Source: Amia ocellicauda
Taxonomy: Eukaryota > Chordata > Actinopteri > Amiiformes > Amiidae
Direction: 5' to 3'
Assembly: GCF_036373705.1 (NCBI RefSeq)
Contig: NC_089863.1
Coordinates: forward strand, 24,052,917 to 24,116,916
DNA: 64,000 nt
Part shown: one piece after another, positions 12,800-23,401 of the stretch
How the letters are laid out: each line of letters begins with the position of its first letter
Numbering within the stretch: the first letter of the stretch is position 1
The notes under the pieces: model-generated
The model's input: only the letters and a program-made list of their open reading frames with translations
What the model was told of the DNA's origin: nothing
Database searches by the model: none
Program-made: the position numbers and the translations under genes

Positions 12800-12835
<36 letters not shown>

Positions 12836-15800
12836 ACAGACCGTGACTCTATGAATATCTAGCCAATCCAATGAAATCCTTTTAATGACGTGCAGAAACC
12901 CAGAGAAGGGAGAAGCACTGAAGAAGAAGAGGAGTATGAAGAGCAATAATGTGTCATTAACACCCCTTCTCATGTGTTGGTGTGTTTATACAGATCCCCA
13001 GCAGCTGCCGTGTTATTGCATGTGATTGATTCATTTGAAAACGATGCTCCCGCACAGTCTCTACTAGCAAGTGTTATCACTCAACAGAATGCAATCAAGA
13101 CCTTATAACACTTGCAAGTAGAAACTGTGTGGGAGCATGTTTTCTATCCAGATCCTTTTCCTCATACACACCTGTCTAGTCTATACAGGTGTGCAGTTAG
13201 CTTCTGTTATGGTGATTGATGAATTACCTGAATAAATACCACGTTTTAACATGTTCACTACACATTTACGCACCCTCATGCATTTCTGGTGATGTTTGCC
13301 TTTGGCTGGTAAAAATACCAAGTGGCTGGTAAGTGTTTTCCTTCTACCAGACACAGTGGCTAGTGGCCAAAAAAGTTAATTTTATCCAGTGTCTGCAGAG
13401 CACCAACACTCAGCAGAATCAAGTGCGTCTCTCACTGTGGCCCTCCTGGCCACTCAGGTCACTCACACACAGACCAGCGAGGTACTGACGGCTCCATCAG
13501 GGACCACACTGTGAACAGACACCCTGTGGGTCTGCCCAGCGAGACGGCACTCAGTACGACCTGCTCACCTGGATATACTTGGTTCTCTTGGCGTGTCCTG
13601 GCTGGGGGTGCCGGCCTCCTGTGGGATCTCCTCTCTGCAGTCCGTGTGGAGAAGCAGGGCCCCAAACAGCCGGGGAAAGACCCTCTGAAAGGCCCCCGTC
13701 CTCCCTGCGACGGCCAGCAGTTCTTGCATGGCAGTGGTCACCTGACACCGGGAGAGACACACAGGGTCACAGTCAGAGAAAAGGCACCCCATTCAGAGCC
13801 CCTCTGTACTGCTTTCTGGAGAGTCAGTAGATCACGGACAGGTCAGTGGAAACATCAGTGAATGAAAAGTCCTGCGATGTTCCCGGCCTGGTTTACACAG
13901 TGAGTAAGTGTCTGGGGACTCACAGCGAGGGTCCGGCGCGCAGCGGACACACAGTCCTCAGCCGGGTCCCTGGGCAGCTTCCTCATGAGGAAAGCCAGCA
14001 GCCTGCGGGACATCTTGCTTTCAGATCCCAAGGCCCTCCACAGCACACGGTTGGAGCTGTGGGAGACAGAGACACAGTGAGACAGAGGCACACGGGAGCT
14101 CCTTGACGTGACACACGAGCCAATCAGCACTGCAGACAGTCACTGTGAGAGAGGCGCTTCTGTGGGGCTCACCGGTCCAGCGGCAGGGCTTCGTTCAGCA
14201 GCGCCTTGGTGAGCTCCTCCGGGCACTGGGACACGATGTGGGCGACCACTCTCAGCTGCCGGTCAGTCAGGTGGGGCAGGCAGGGCTGCACAGCGTGCAG
14301 GATCTCAGGGACCTGGAGGACAGAGGAGACATGCACTCAGTCTGCCGCCCAGCGCAGCGAGAGGAAACACAGCGGGCGTGAGAGACTCCAAACTGGCCCT
14401 CACCTGCTCTTTCAGCTGGGCTCGTATCGCCTCCAGGATCTTGCAGAAGATGGTGCTGGAGGGGCCATAGAAGGAGGGCTTACCGGGCCCCCGTGGCGCC
14501 AAGGAATCGGCCTTCCCTGTAACGGATTCGGCAGAATCAGGTTTGGTAATCGGAAAACAACACCACATGGCAGGTTCTCTCGGTATCCGTGGCTGATGTA
14601 ATCGGAATGCGCCGGGTCGGCAGACGTCACTGTGGGTTTTGTTAATATTTTACTTAAGCGGTTATGAAGGCCAATTCAATTTAAAAAGTATTAGATTCAA
14701 GTGCCGGAGCGTCAGAAATGTCCAAAGCACTTAGTCTGGGTACAAGACACACCGGGCTGCTCTGGTGATTCAGTGTGGTGATTCTCCCAATTCAGTGCAG
14801 TTTCATAAAGCTCCCAGTTAAGGTAGTATAATTATGAATTACTGCATTAGAAAACAAAATATTCGTTATAACAACGGCAGGCAATAGAGGCTCATTGATG
14901 AAAATAAATGCTTTGGAAAAGTTGTTTTGAATTTCTACCCGTTTTTAAATAAGTAAACGGAATATATACCAAAATATTTATAGATTTGACAAACTGAACG
15001 AGCCGTCTATAGTGTATTTGAAGTCTTCTGCTCATAATTATGCAAGTCTGTTTATTCTGTCTCCCCGATTATAATTGATATTTCTAATCCGATAGTTGCC
15101 ATAGTTTATTATTTATGTCTGAGCAGATGACCTTACAACGATTTACAACTGTAAACACAATATACACAAAGAATTACAAGACAATAAGAAAGTATGAAAC
15201 AATACATCAAAGTATACAATAAGTTTAGTGCTAGTCAGAGCAAGTATCAGAGACAATTACAACAACTACAGTACAAGCAACAGCAACACGACACCATGGC
15301 ATTCGATTTCCTCACAATAACACGCTATATTACAACGCATGCGTCGTTAAACCGCGTGACCGAGGCCTTGTCTATTAAAATGCTTGTCACGAGTTTCGAT
15401 GACAGCAGGAGGTCAGACAGCAGAGAGCGCTGTAGCGCAGCAGGACAGGACGGGGGAGAGGACGGTACCTGCGGCGCGAAGGAGGTGGGCCAGCATTGCC
15501 GCGGACCCGGCCCGGCCCGGCTCACTGCTGCTCTTCAGCTGCCCAACGATGAATTTGGCCACCTTCTTTGGGAAGGCGTTGGCTGTAGGACAAAGGCAGG
15601 CAGAGCAGTGAGGTCACAACACAGGCCAGCGCACTCTCTCCTGGGACCACAGAGAGAGATGCCCACGAAAGCCTTCATTGCATCAACAGTGGCTCCCAAC
15701 CCACCCTGCTGAGCTCTCAATTACTTAATTGAACCCTTAACTGAACTAATAATTTCCTAAATCAGAGCCTTTCAATTATTTGAAACAGTAGGGGGTTTAA

Positions 15801-18800
15801 ATTAAGTATATAGTTGGATACTAGAACTTATTAAAGACTGAGACGTACCCAGCAGCGTTAGTGATGACAGGACCGCGTTGTCCTCGTCCACGGGCGGCCG
15901 TGTCTCCTGACGGGCGCAGATCTGAAGGAGAAAGACACGGTCACTGCGTACCGAGGGGGAAGCGTCGCTCGGCTGCACGGTAGCCTTGTGTCGGTACGTC
16001 TCGGCTGCTCCGCAGAGCGGGACCTACCTCTTGGTGCAGCGCGCGCAGCAGGCTGTCCACGGAGGAGTAGATGGCCACGTGGTACACAGTGAAGCCCGGC
16101 TCCAAGGCTGCCAGCAGAATTTGCTGCACGTTCTGAATAAGAAAAGTAATAATAATAATAAAGAAACACAGCCGCTGACTCACACTGCACTGTGGGCCGG
16201 TTCACAGACCTGGAATCCGGCTGAGCTGTTAACATGGACTCCAAAACAATAAACCAAACCAACCCCAACCCTGATCCTGATGTTAAACATAAAATCAAGC
16301 CCTTAATCTGGAGCCGGTCTGATCTCACCCACCCCTGTTACCCCAGACAGCAGAGAAAGTCCTACCTGGCCCAGGGCTTCACCGTTGGAGCTGTGCTTGT
16401 ACACCTCCACTGAAGCGGCGACCAGCTGGGTCACATTGGCCTGCAGAGTCTCAGGGCTCAGCAGGGGCGACATGGCAGCCAAGGCACCGACGAGCGTCTC
16501 CTGAAGCCTCAGTGACTACACAGACAGAAGGACATAGGAGCACATACAGGAGTCACAGCGCAGAACAAGTGACTAGATGACTCTAAACATTCTCATGTGT
16601 GGAGCTGGATATTTTGCCAGTCCATATTTAACAACCACCCCCTCCTCCGGACATTTCCCACTGGCCCGTACCTGCAGGTTCCTGCCCTCCAGCACCAGCC
16701 AGCCCTTCAAAATGGTTTTGAAGGCGGAGTCAATGACTGGAGCGAAGTCCTGCTTCTTCACTGTGGGGTCAGCGCTCCCTCCGGGGCCAGAAACATACTC
16801 CTGGAGGCTGGTGCAGGCGCTGGTGAGCACTGGGAGACAAAAAACAGACGCTGGGGTCACTCTCCACTAGACACACGATTCACAGCTCAGCTCCGCTGAA
16901 CTAAACCGTAAACAAAAAGAAGAACAAGGGCGCCCTTTGGGGATCTGTCATTGCAGGAGTCAGCCACCCTCACTCACCTGAGCACAGAGCCATCTGCAGC
17001 TGAGCCCTGGAGTGGGCTTCCACTGAGTGCATCTCCACTGTTTTGGCAGCGTCCAGCTTGGGCAGCAGACCGGTGAGGGTCTTCTCAAGATGGGGCATCG
17101 TGCCGGACCCTGCAAACACAGACAACAGATGGTTAGGGTCGAAAACAGGGCACATCTCAGTTCCCTTACAGCGCACAGATGCTGTCCCAGCATGGGGTGA
17201 AACCCCTTTGACAAAGTGGCTTCAGGAATGGAAGGAGCAGGCAGACTCACCGTTGGCTCGTAACAGATGTGCCAGAGTGTTCAGCCACATGGTCTCTGGC
17301 TGTACATCTTCATCGATGACACAATCCATGGTCTGCAGGACCTCCCCCGGAAACCCACATCCCACGGCCACCAGGACGTCACTGGCTGCCTGCTTCGTGT
17401 CGAGAGGCATGTTCTGGGTCAGGGGAAGACGAGAGGAGGGGCGTGAGTCTGAGAAGGCTTTCTGGGGACAGCAGTGTTCCTGGCACATCTCTGAGTGAGA
17501 AGAATCTTTATACAAAAAACAGGAAGAGCCTGACAGGAGCAAGTGGCTCACCGCATCGCTGCCCATCAGTCTAGCAGCCACAGCAATGACCTTCCTGGCT
17601 GTGGAGGAGCTGATGTCTTCGATCTGGCTGCGCAGAACTTTCTCCACGGCCTGCAGGACGAGGGTCGGATGGGCCAGCTGAGCAGAGGAAGACAGGAGGA
17701 AGAGCTTAGGAGGGATGTGACACAGCACAACTCAGAAGAACTGTTACAATATTGACAAATCAATGTCAATGTCTCTTCTCTGCATAACAGACACCATGTT
17801 ATATCTTGAACCCTTTGTGCACAAGGACACTGAAAGCTGTACAGATTTCCAAAAATCTGGATTTTGTCAAACAGAAAAATGTGCATCACATAGTAACCTC
17901 AACAACAAACTACTCATATAGACACTCATACTTCAGCTGGTTCTTAAAAGGAACTGAATAAAGAAAGAAGATAATTACTATACATTCAAATATACAATCA
18001 CACAATACACACATTTTAGAAGCAATTCCAGAACAAAACCTGGAAGAAACAACTCCGAAGAAAAGCCACACAGTTAAGCACTCTGTCGGGAGACGAAACG
18101 GACGGTCTTGGCATCAACAGACGCTCAATTCTCACCTTGAGGTATTCCAGACACTTCAGGCAAAAGGTGTTTGGGGCCATCATTTGAGAGAGAGACGCTA
18201 AGGTTTCCTGGATGTCCTCCATTATCACCTGCCAGGGATCAACCGTCTCTACAATATCAACACAAATCACAGTTAAATCAGCCAGGATCAAGTCCAGCTC
18301 ATCCTTACAGCAGTGGTTCCCAACGGATTGTATGATTAATTGTTATTACATATAGTCAGTAAAAAGTCCTCCAAACAGACACTCACCCAAACCCTCAGAC
18401 TCGTCCACTGTGTCGTCACACTAAAAGACAACAGGAATTCTGGGTTACATTTCATTCCACTTTACTGATTGTATTATTTTGTGTGAATAAACGCTGACCA
18501 TCAAGTCAAACCATTATGAAGTGTAGTTTTAAACAATAATGTCCGTATTAAAACTAAAACAAGGCAGTGTAATATAGTTTAGTCCGGGCAATTCAAGTAT
18601 GAATCCCAACCCCAAAGACATTTTCCATTGGCAGGTAAGATATGCATGCATATTCACCAGTTTAAACTTTAAACGTATTAAGCAAGCAGTTACAATAGGT
18701 ATCCTTCTCGTATAGCACACGTGTTGGTTCACTTGATTCGCTATGTCTCCTGTGCAATTGTTTATCTAAAATATACACGATCATCATGTGTTATTATTGC

Positions 18801-19005
18801 AATGATTATGAGACGAGCCTCATGAGTAAAATACACACGGAATCAAACGCCTCCCAATCAAAGTATCTGCTTGTGTAGTAGCCTGTATTACATGAAACGG
18901 GTGTTTAATATGATTGCTGGGTGACTACTGCCGACTAGGACTAACATCTAGACAAGGCAGAGTCTTGCAGTGACAGTCAGACACTCACGTCTGTTTCGCC
19001 GCCAT
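8663..19005 (-). CDS. MROH-family (maestro HEAT-like repeat) protein, unit 1 copy, 24 exons
   Basis: Exons, 5' to 3': 18989-19005, 18387-18420, 18136-18248, 17552-17677, 17251-17413, 16978-17109, 16672-16829, 16366-16515, 16028-16132, 15849-15921, 15469-15582, 14404-14516, 14173-14312, 13924-14056, 13569-13741, 13467-13508, 10679-10816, 10459-10573, 10288-10404, 9972-10163, 9716-9865, 9425-9556, 9144-9246, 8663-8943. Exons 3-24 have GT-AG borders and one continuous frame, giving about 1000 aa. The protein is helical with HEAT-type repeats. Blocks such as AMVEHAGPQLPGIMEVL, QAASDVLVAVG and the C-terminal RANAAVFTG resemble vertebrate MROH1, but the length is well below its roughly 1640 aa, so the paralogue is not assigned. 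Family members are thought to act as scaffolds and are poorly characterised. The 5' end is uncertain: the ATG at 19005 joins the frame only if exon 3 starts 2 nt later at an AGAG acceptor; otherwise translation may start inside exon 3. Intron 16 holds a hAT-like element. Confidence 0.85.
10930..11520 (+). mobile_element. Tc1/mariner-like relic nested in the hAT-like element, unit 1
   Basis: Broken plus-strand translation resembles the C-terminal half of a Tc1-type transposase: a KFGGGIMVSGLGPF block, a degraded block around the catalytic aspartate, a degraded PQPHP block where PDLNPIEH is expected, and a FQHLVESLPRRVEAVIASKGG block. The 3' end is followed by GTCCACATACTTTTG, a typical element end. 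Stops and frameshifts show that it is dead. A related end (GTCCACATACCTTTGACCAT) is at 20514-20533. Confidence 0.75.
12802..12832. repeat. (TA)n microsatellite
   Basis: Pure TA run inside the hAT-like element. The equivalent in unit 2 is at 40860-40890. Confidence 0.9.
13036..13143. repeat. Hairpin-forming inverted repeat inside the hAT-like element, unit 1
   Basis: Arms of about 43 nt face each other. GAAAACGATGCTCCCGCACA, TCTCTACTAGCAAGTGTTAT on the left pairs with ATAACACTTGCAAGTAGAAA, CTGTGTGGGAGCATGTTTTC on the right, with only a few mismatches. The loop is about 20 nt. The unit 2 copy is at 41094-41201. Confidence 0.8.
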
Positions 19006-19150
19006 CTTCCACCGACGTCTGAATCTCTAATGGCGCCGAGCGGCGCGGACTGACGGCACAGCGCGCCTGCGCATTGTGACGCGTCACCGCGGCAACCGCG
19101 CCCGAGCGCCCTCAGCGCACGCGACGGGCGCAGCTGCGCAGGCGCGCTGT
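18970..19150 (-). promoter_or_regulatory. CpG-rich TATA-less promoter of the MROH gene, unit 1
   Basis: The sequence around exon 1 is CpG-dense. AAGATGGCGGC (a YY1-type motif) overlaps the putative ATG at 19003-19005. NRF1-like TGCGCAGGCGC occurs at 19063-19073 (minus strand) and 19135-19145. A 12-bp palindrome GTGACGCGTCAC lies at 19076-19087. Overlapping it, GTCACC-GC-GGCAAC at 19083-19096 fits the RFX X-box consensus (GTNRCC, short spacer, RGYAAC). The motifs are read by eye; occupancy is unknown. Confidence 0.6.
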
Positions 19151-19894
19151 TCCGTGATGTCCCGGATGTGCGGCGCGGCTTGTTGAATATATGAATTATG
19201 AATGTTGAAATTAAGAGACGTGGCAACAAAATGATCTGATCTCAGCTCCTGCTGATACAACTAAACCATTCTATATTATTTACTACAGTTCATAGTATTG
19301 TATTATTATCTACTGCAGTGGTGATGTATTGTATTGTGTGGATAACTACAGTATTCTGCAGATACTACACACACTGCAGTGCGCTGTGCTATATTAGAGC
19401 ACCTTCTGAGGTAGGAAAGCACTGCAGTACTACATCCAACACAGACATTACTGCTCCTGCTTCATAGCCATGCAGGTGTCAGTAACTGACAAAACACAGA
19501 CAGCAACACAGGAGAAACGCCGACTGTATTGACAGACACAGTAACTCCTGTATAGTAGACACAAACTGCCTGACAATCCCATACAGACACACAGGCTACT
19601 GTGAACAGGGCTGTGTTCATAAGCCGTTGCTTCAGCTCGACAGATCCACTCCAGTATTTCTCATAGCTGTTGCACTGCAGAATTGGATACAGGTTTACCC
19701 TCTTATTTCCTCCTCGGTTTATAGGACTAGATCTGTTACCAGCTGATTTTGAGTGAGATTCCTGTCCACCATCTTGGATGCTCATAAGAAGATGAGAGTA
19801 CGCAGTGGCAGGCAGGCAACACAGGTGAGATTCACAAAGTACATTCATACTTAACTGGCTTCATATAGACACTGGATGTTTTCCCTCCCAATGC

Positions 19895-20040
19895 AGCTTA
19901 AATGTTATCTGAAATGTCCTGACTTTCGATTGACCGAAAGGGAGTTAAGGTCACATGCTGGCATCATGGGCCCCCTGCACCTGGATTGCCACCCTTGAGG
20001 AGCTATGAAGATACCGGATGCCTGGGGGAGTGCTGGCAAA
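19895..20040. repeat. Dispersed repeat, second copy inverted at 11555-11665
   Basis: The words ATGTTATCTGAAATGTCCTG, GGGAGTTAAGGTCACATGC and CCCCCTGCACCT occur here in order. They occur reverse-complemented at 11555-11665 inside the hAT-like element. The family is unidentified. Confidence 0.65.
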
Positions 20041-21062
20041 TCCAGAACGTCAACTGGGGCGATATTTTCCAAACTGACCAGACGGGGTCAAAGTACATCA
20101 AAATACCAGACAGTGCAGTAACATTTTGAGCAGGATCTCTTGCTCTCGCTCTCTTTCCATCATTGTGTCTCTGTGTCTATCAGTCAGTCCGAATGCCTGC
20201 TTGTCCCTCCCATTCGCTCTCTCTCTCTCCGCCTCTCCAGCAGTTCTGTCAATAGATATTTATGTTCTCCTCTCTTCTCGAAAAAGAGAGAGAGGTAGAG
20301 AAGAAAAGATGAGGGAGCAGAGAGGCTGCTCGTAAACTGAAGTTTTTTTTCATTACTTTTCTTTCTCCAAACATTCGAGCAATTAACAACGGTCCTTCAA
20401 TCAGAAAATGGCACTGCGAAGAGAGGGGGGGGGCAGAGCGGAAGAGAGAGAGGGGAGAGGGTGGAGGAAGAGAAGGAGGGAGAGAGAGAGAAGGGGGTGG
20501 AGGAAGAGAGGGGTGTCCACATACCTTTGACCATGTAGTGTCATCTCCTAATGAGTTCATCTTAATCAAATTCTTCTTCTACCTAAATTCATTTTACAGT
20601 CATATGTGGGGGGGGTTCTTGTGTACTGTGGGGCACTGATTCTTTGAATATAGCTGTGGGAAACCCTGAACCATTGTGGATGGGCAGATGGACTTCATTT
20701 CCCAACAGAACCTCCAAGATTTAAAATGCCTGTTTAAAACACCAGGTCAGAGCTTCCCACATTTTCATAGCAAGGGACTTCTTAGCATGGTCGTTGCTCA
20801 GCCAATTGCTGGGAATGACATCCCACTGTCTGAACCGCACCGACTTCTGACAACGCCAGGTAAACAGACGACAAGTCTGAACCATCAGAAGCTATACAAT
20901 TTTAATTGGTGTATGTTGTTGTTTTCACGCATTCGATAACGGAGCTGCAGAACGAGAGTGAAGTTACAGGTGGATGAAAGGGGGCTAAAAATTGATTTTT
21001 AATGCGTTCCCATAATGTGCGTTTCTCGAAGCCTTTCACTCTCCTGTTTGACGGTAAACACT

Positions 21063-21154
<92 letters not shown>
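21063..21154. repeat. (GT)n microsatellite, unit 1
   Basis: About 46 uninterrupted GT dinucleotides about 470 bp downstream of the EF-hand stop codon. Unit 2 (49121-49202) has about five fewer repeats. Confidence 0.95.
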
Positions 21155-21157
<3 letters not shown>

Positions 21158-21620
21158 CGACACTAAAATGGTCATGACGGGGCGAGGTGGAGGGCCCCCT
21201 GAACAGAGCTTTGATTGGGACCTCAAAACCCACCCCTGATTATTATTATGATTTTGTATTATTATTTAATGATTATGTATTTATTGTGAGACGCCCCTTC
21301 TCCAGGGCAATTAACGCAAGCAATACAAAAGTGCAGTAATACAAATCAATACAAAGTTCAGTTTAAGAATGACAGAAGTTACTACCACTACACCAGTTAT
21401 GTACTGAATTGTTTATTTAAATAATCCCCAAGCAATTAATCAATTTATATAGTGCCCTGAAAGCAACCTCCCCCCTCCCACACTCACACTGATACTGAGA
21501 CATACACACACACACACAGCTATACACTGATTCAGAGACACACTACATATACAGTGGAACACCTTTCCTCCACCCCCACACCTCTCTCTCTCTCACACAC
21601 ACACAGTGTTCAGTGTGTGG

Positions 21621-23126
21621 TCAGTCAGTGATGAAGGTGACTAGACTGCTGTATTCTTCAGGGGTCACACAGCCATCTGCATCCTTGTCAGCATAGTTCC
21701 ACAGCTCCTCAAACAGTGCCAGATTCATTTCCTACAGGGGGAGAGGGAGGGAAAGAGAGAGAGAGGGAGTGTGAGTGTGAGGGGGGTGGTGTGTTAGGGA
21801 GAGAGAGAGAGAGAGAGATGTGAACAGTGAGTGATGGTCAGACACACACAGGCATCAGTCGGACAGAAGGACAGACAGACACAGCCGGTCAGGGGTCAGG
21901 ACTGACCTTGATGTAGTTGCTCATGTCTGTGCGCAGCAGGTTGCGCAGCCCGTCATGGTCGAGACAGGCCTGGTCACTGGAGTGTTGCTCTGAGGACAGC
22001 AGGAAGAGGGCGGGCAGTTACTGCAGTGTTGTGTGCTGTGGTGTGTTGTGCAGTGTGTGTTGTGTGTCTGTTGTGCAGTGTTGTGTGGTATGTTGTGCAG
22101 TGTTGGTTGTGTGCTGTGTGTTGTGCAGTGTTGTGTTTTGTGTGTGCCGTGTGTTGTGCAGTGTTGGTTGTGTGCTGTGTGTTGTGCAGTGTTGGTTGTG
22201 TGCTGTGTGTTGTGCAGTGTTGTGTTTTGTGCAGTGTTGGTTGTGTGCTGTGTGTTGTGCAGTGTTGTGTTTTGTGTGTGCCGTGTGTTGTGCAGTGTTG
22301 GTTGTGTACTGTGTGTTGTGCAGTTTGTTGTGCAGTGTTGGTTGTGTACTGTGTGTTGTGCAGTGTTGTGTTTTGTGTGTGCCGTGTGTTGTGCAGTGTT
22401 GGTTGTGTGCTGTGTGTTGTGCAGTTTGTTGTGCAGTGTTGGTTGTGTGCTGTGTGTTGTGCAGTTTGTTGTGCAGTGTTGGTTGTGTGCTGTGTGTTGT
22501 GCAGTGTTGTGTTTTGTATGTGCCGTGTGTTGTGCAGTGTTGGTTGTGTACTGTGTGTTGTGCAGTGATGTGTTTTGTGTGTGCCGTGTGTTGTGCAGTG
22601 TTGGTTGTGTGCTGTGTGTTGTGCAGTGTTGTGATTTGTGTTGAGCAGTGTTGGTGCAGTGTTATGTAGTGCGGGTTGTGCAGTGTTGTGTGGTGTGTGT
22701 CTGTGTGTTGTGCAGTGCTGTGTTTTGTGTGTTGTGCAGTGTTGGTTGTGTGCCGTGTGTTGTGCAGTGCTGTGTTTTGTGCGTTGCGCAGTGTTGGTTG
22801 TGTGCCGTGTGTTGTGCAGTGTTGGTTGTGTACTGTGTGTTGTGCAGTTTGTTGTGCAGTGTTGTGTTTTGTGTGTGCCGTGTGTTGTGCAGTGTTGGTT
22901 GTGTGCTGTGTGTTGTGCAGTGTTGGTTGTGTGCTGTGTGTTGTGCAGTGTTGTGTTTTGTGTGTGCCGTGTGTTGTGCAGTGTTGGTTGTGTACTGTGT
23001 GTTGTGCAGTGTTGTTGGTTGTGTGTTGTGTAGTGTGGAGCACTGACCAGAGGCTGAAGTGAGGATGAGGCTGAGGGCAACGAGGAGCAGAACCACTGCT
23101 GCCCCCTGCAGGCCAAACAAGGACAT
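21621..23126 (-). CDS. Small secreted or membrane-anchored single EF-hand protein, 90 aa, unit 1
   Basis: Three coding exons: 23048-23126, 21907-21989 and 21621-21731. All introns are GT-AG, and phases fit exactly (79, 83 and 111 bp; 90 codons plus stop). Exon 1 encodes MSLFGLQG followed by a 17-residue hydrophobic stretch (residues 9-23), so a signal peptide or membrane anchor. Exon 2 is hydrophilic with NLLRTDMSNYIK. Exon 3 holds a canonical EF-hand loop, DKDADGCVTPEE (calcium ligands at positions 1, 3, 5 and 12), with helical flanks LFEELWNYA and YSSLVTFI. The linker plus EF-hand recalls the second half of S100 proteins, but S100 proteins normally lack a leader and have two EF-hands, so I do not assign it. 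A likely 5' UTR exon is at 26709-26760 and a polyadenylation signal at 21412-21417. The first and second introns are filled with tandem arrays. Confidence 0.8.
22020..23040. repeat. GT-rich minisatellite filling EF-hand gene intron, unit 1
   Basis: About 1 kb of irregular repeats built from TTGTGCAGTGTTGGTTGTG, TGCTGTGTG and TGTTTTGTGTGTGCCGTG modules. It lies between coding exons 1 and 2 of the EF-hand gene. The plus strand is almost free of A and C except in GCAGTG/GCCG words, so strand asymmetry is strong. Long open frames here are repeat artefacts. Confidence 0.9.
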
Positions 23127-23145
23127 CGCACCCAGGAAAATATGC

Positions 23146-23147
<2 letters not shown>

Positions 23148-23197
<50 letters not shown>
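23148..23197. repeat. (GA)n microsatellite serving as splice-acceptor polypyrimidine tract, unit 1
   Basis: About 25 GA dinucleotides on the plus strand. On the minus strand this is (TC)n ending directly in CCAG, the acceptor of the EF-hand gene's first coding exon (exon boundary 23144/23145). The unit 2 copy is at 51190-51239. Confidence 0.85.
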
Positions 23198-23199
<2 letters not shown>

Positions 23200-23340
23200 A
23201 GAGGGAACTCTATATGGAGGTTGACATGTTGCTCTGCTCTGGGCTCCAGTGTAGTGACTGCACCTTCACTGACATGGACCCCAATCATTAGTGCCTTCAC
23301 TGTCAGACAGCAAACCCCCCGTCAGACCTCTGTCAGTCAC

Positions 23341-23370
23341 TGTCACACACACAGACACACACAGAAACAG

Positions 23371-23401
<31 letters not shown>

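Larger units (their letters stand above)
10848..13391. mobile_element. hAT-like DNA transposon in MROH intron 16, unit 1
   Basis: The left end starts CAGGGAATAAAATTAAC and the right end, reverse-complemented, reads CACTGGATAAAATTAAC: 14 of 17 positions match, and the similarity continues imperfectly inward (CCAGCCACTTTGG-type words). The bordering octamers are GCTGTAGA (10840-10847) and TCTGCAGA (13392-13399), 6 of 8 alike, as expected for an old 8-bp hAT target duplication. No transposase of its own is visible. A Tc1-type relic is nested at about 10930-11520, and a TA microsatellite and a large hairpin also lie inside. Confidence 0.65.
19150..21270. other. Intergenic stretch between the MROH promoter and the EF-hand gene, unit 1
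   Basis: No exon could be supported. It contains CTGCAG/TACTGCAGT-rich sequence at 19270-19430, a dispersed repeat at about 19895-20040 that matches 11555-11665 in inverted orientation, CT- then GA-rich low-complexity tracts at 20130-20515, a Tc1-type end at 20514-20545, and a long GT microsatellite from 21063. The unit 2 equivalent is 47208-49320. Confidence 0.5.

Noticed and set aside
19462-19848. 128-codon minus-strand frame between MROH and the EF-hand gene
   Set aside because: Single frame without recognisable domain, splice context or codon signal. Its identity in unit 2 only reflects the duplication.
21974-23131. 385-codon minus-strand frame of His/Thr/Gln repeats
   Set aside because: It reads the EF-hand leader exon straight into the intronic minisatellite. 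A good donor at 23047 and matching downstream exons support splicing instead.
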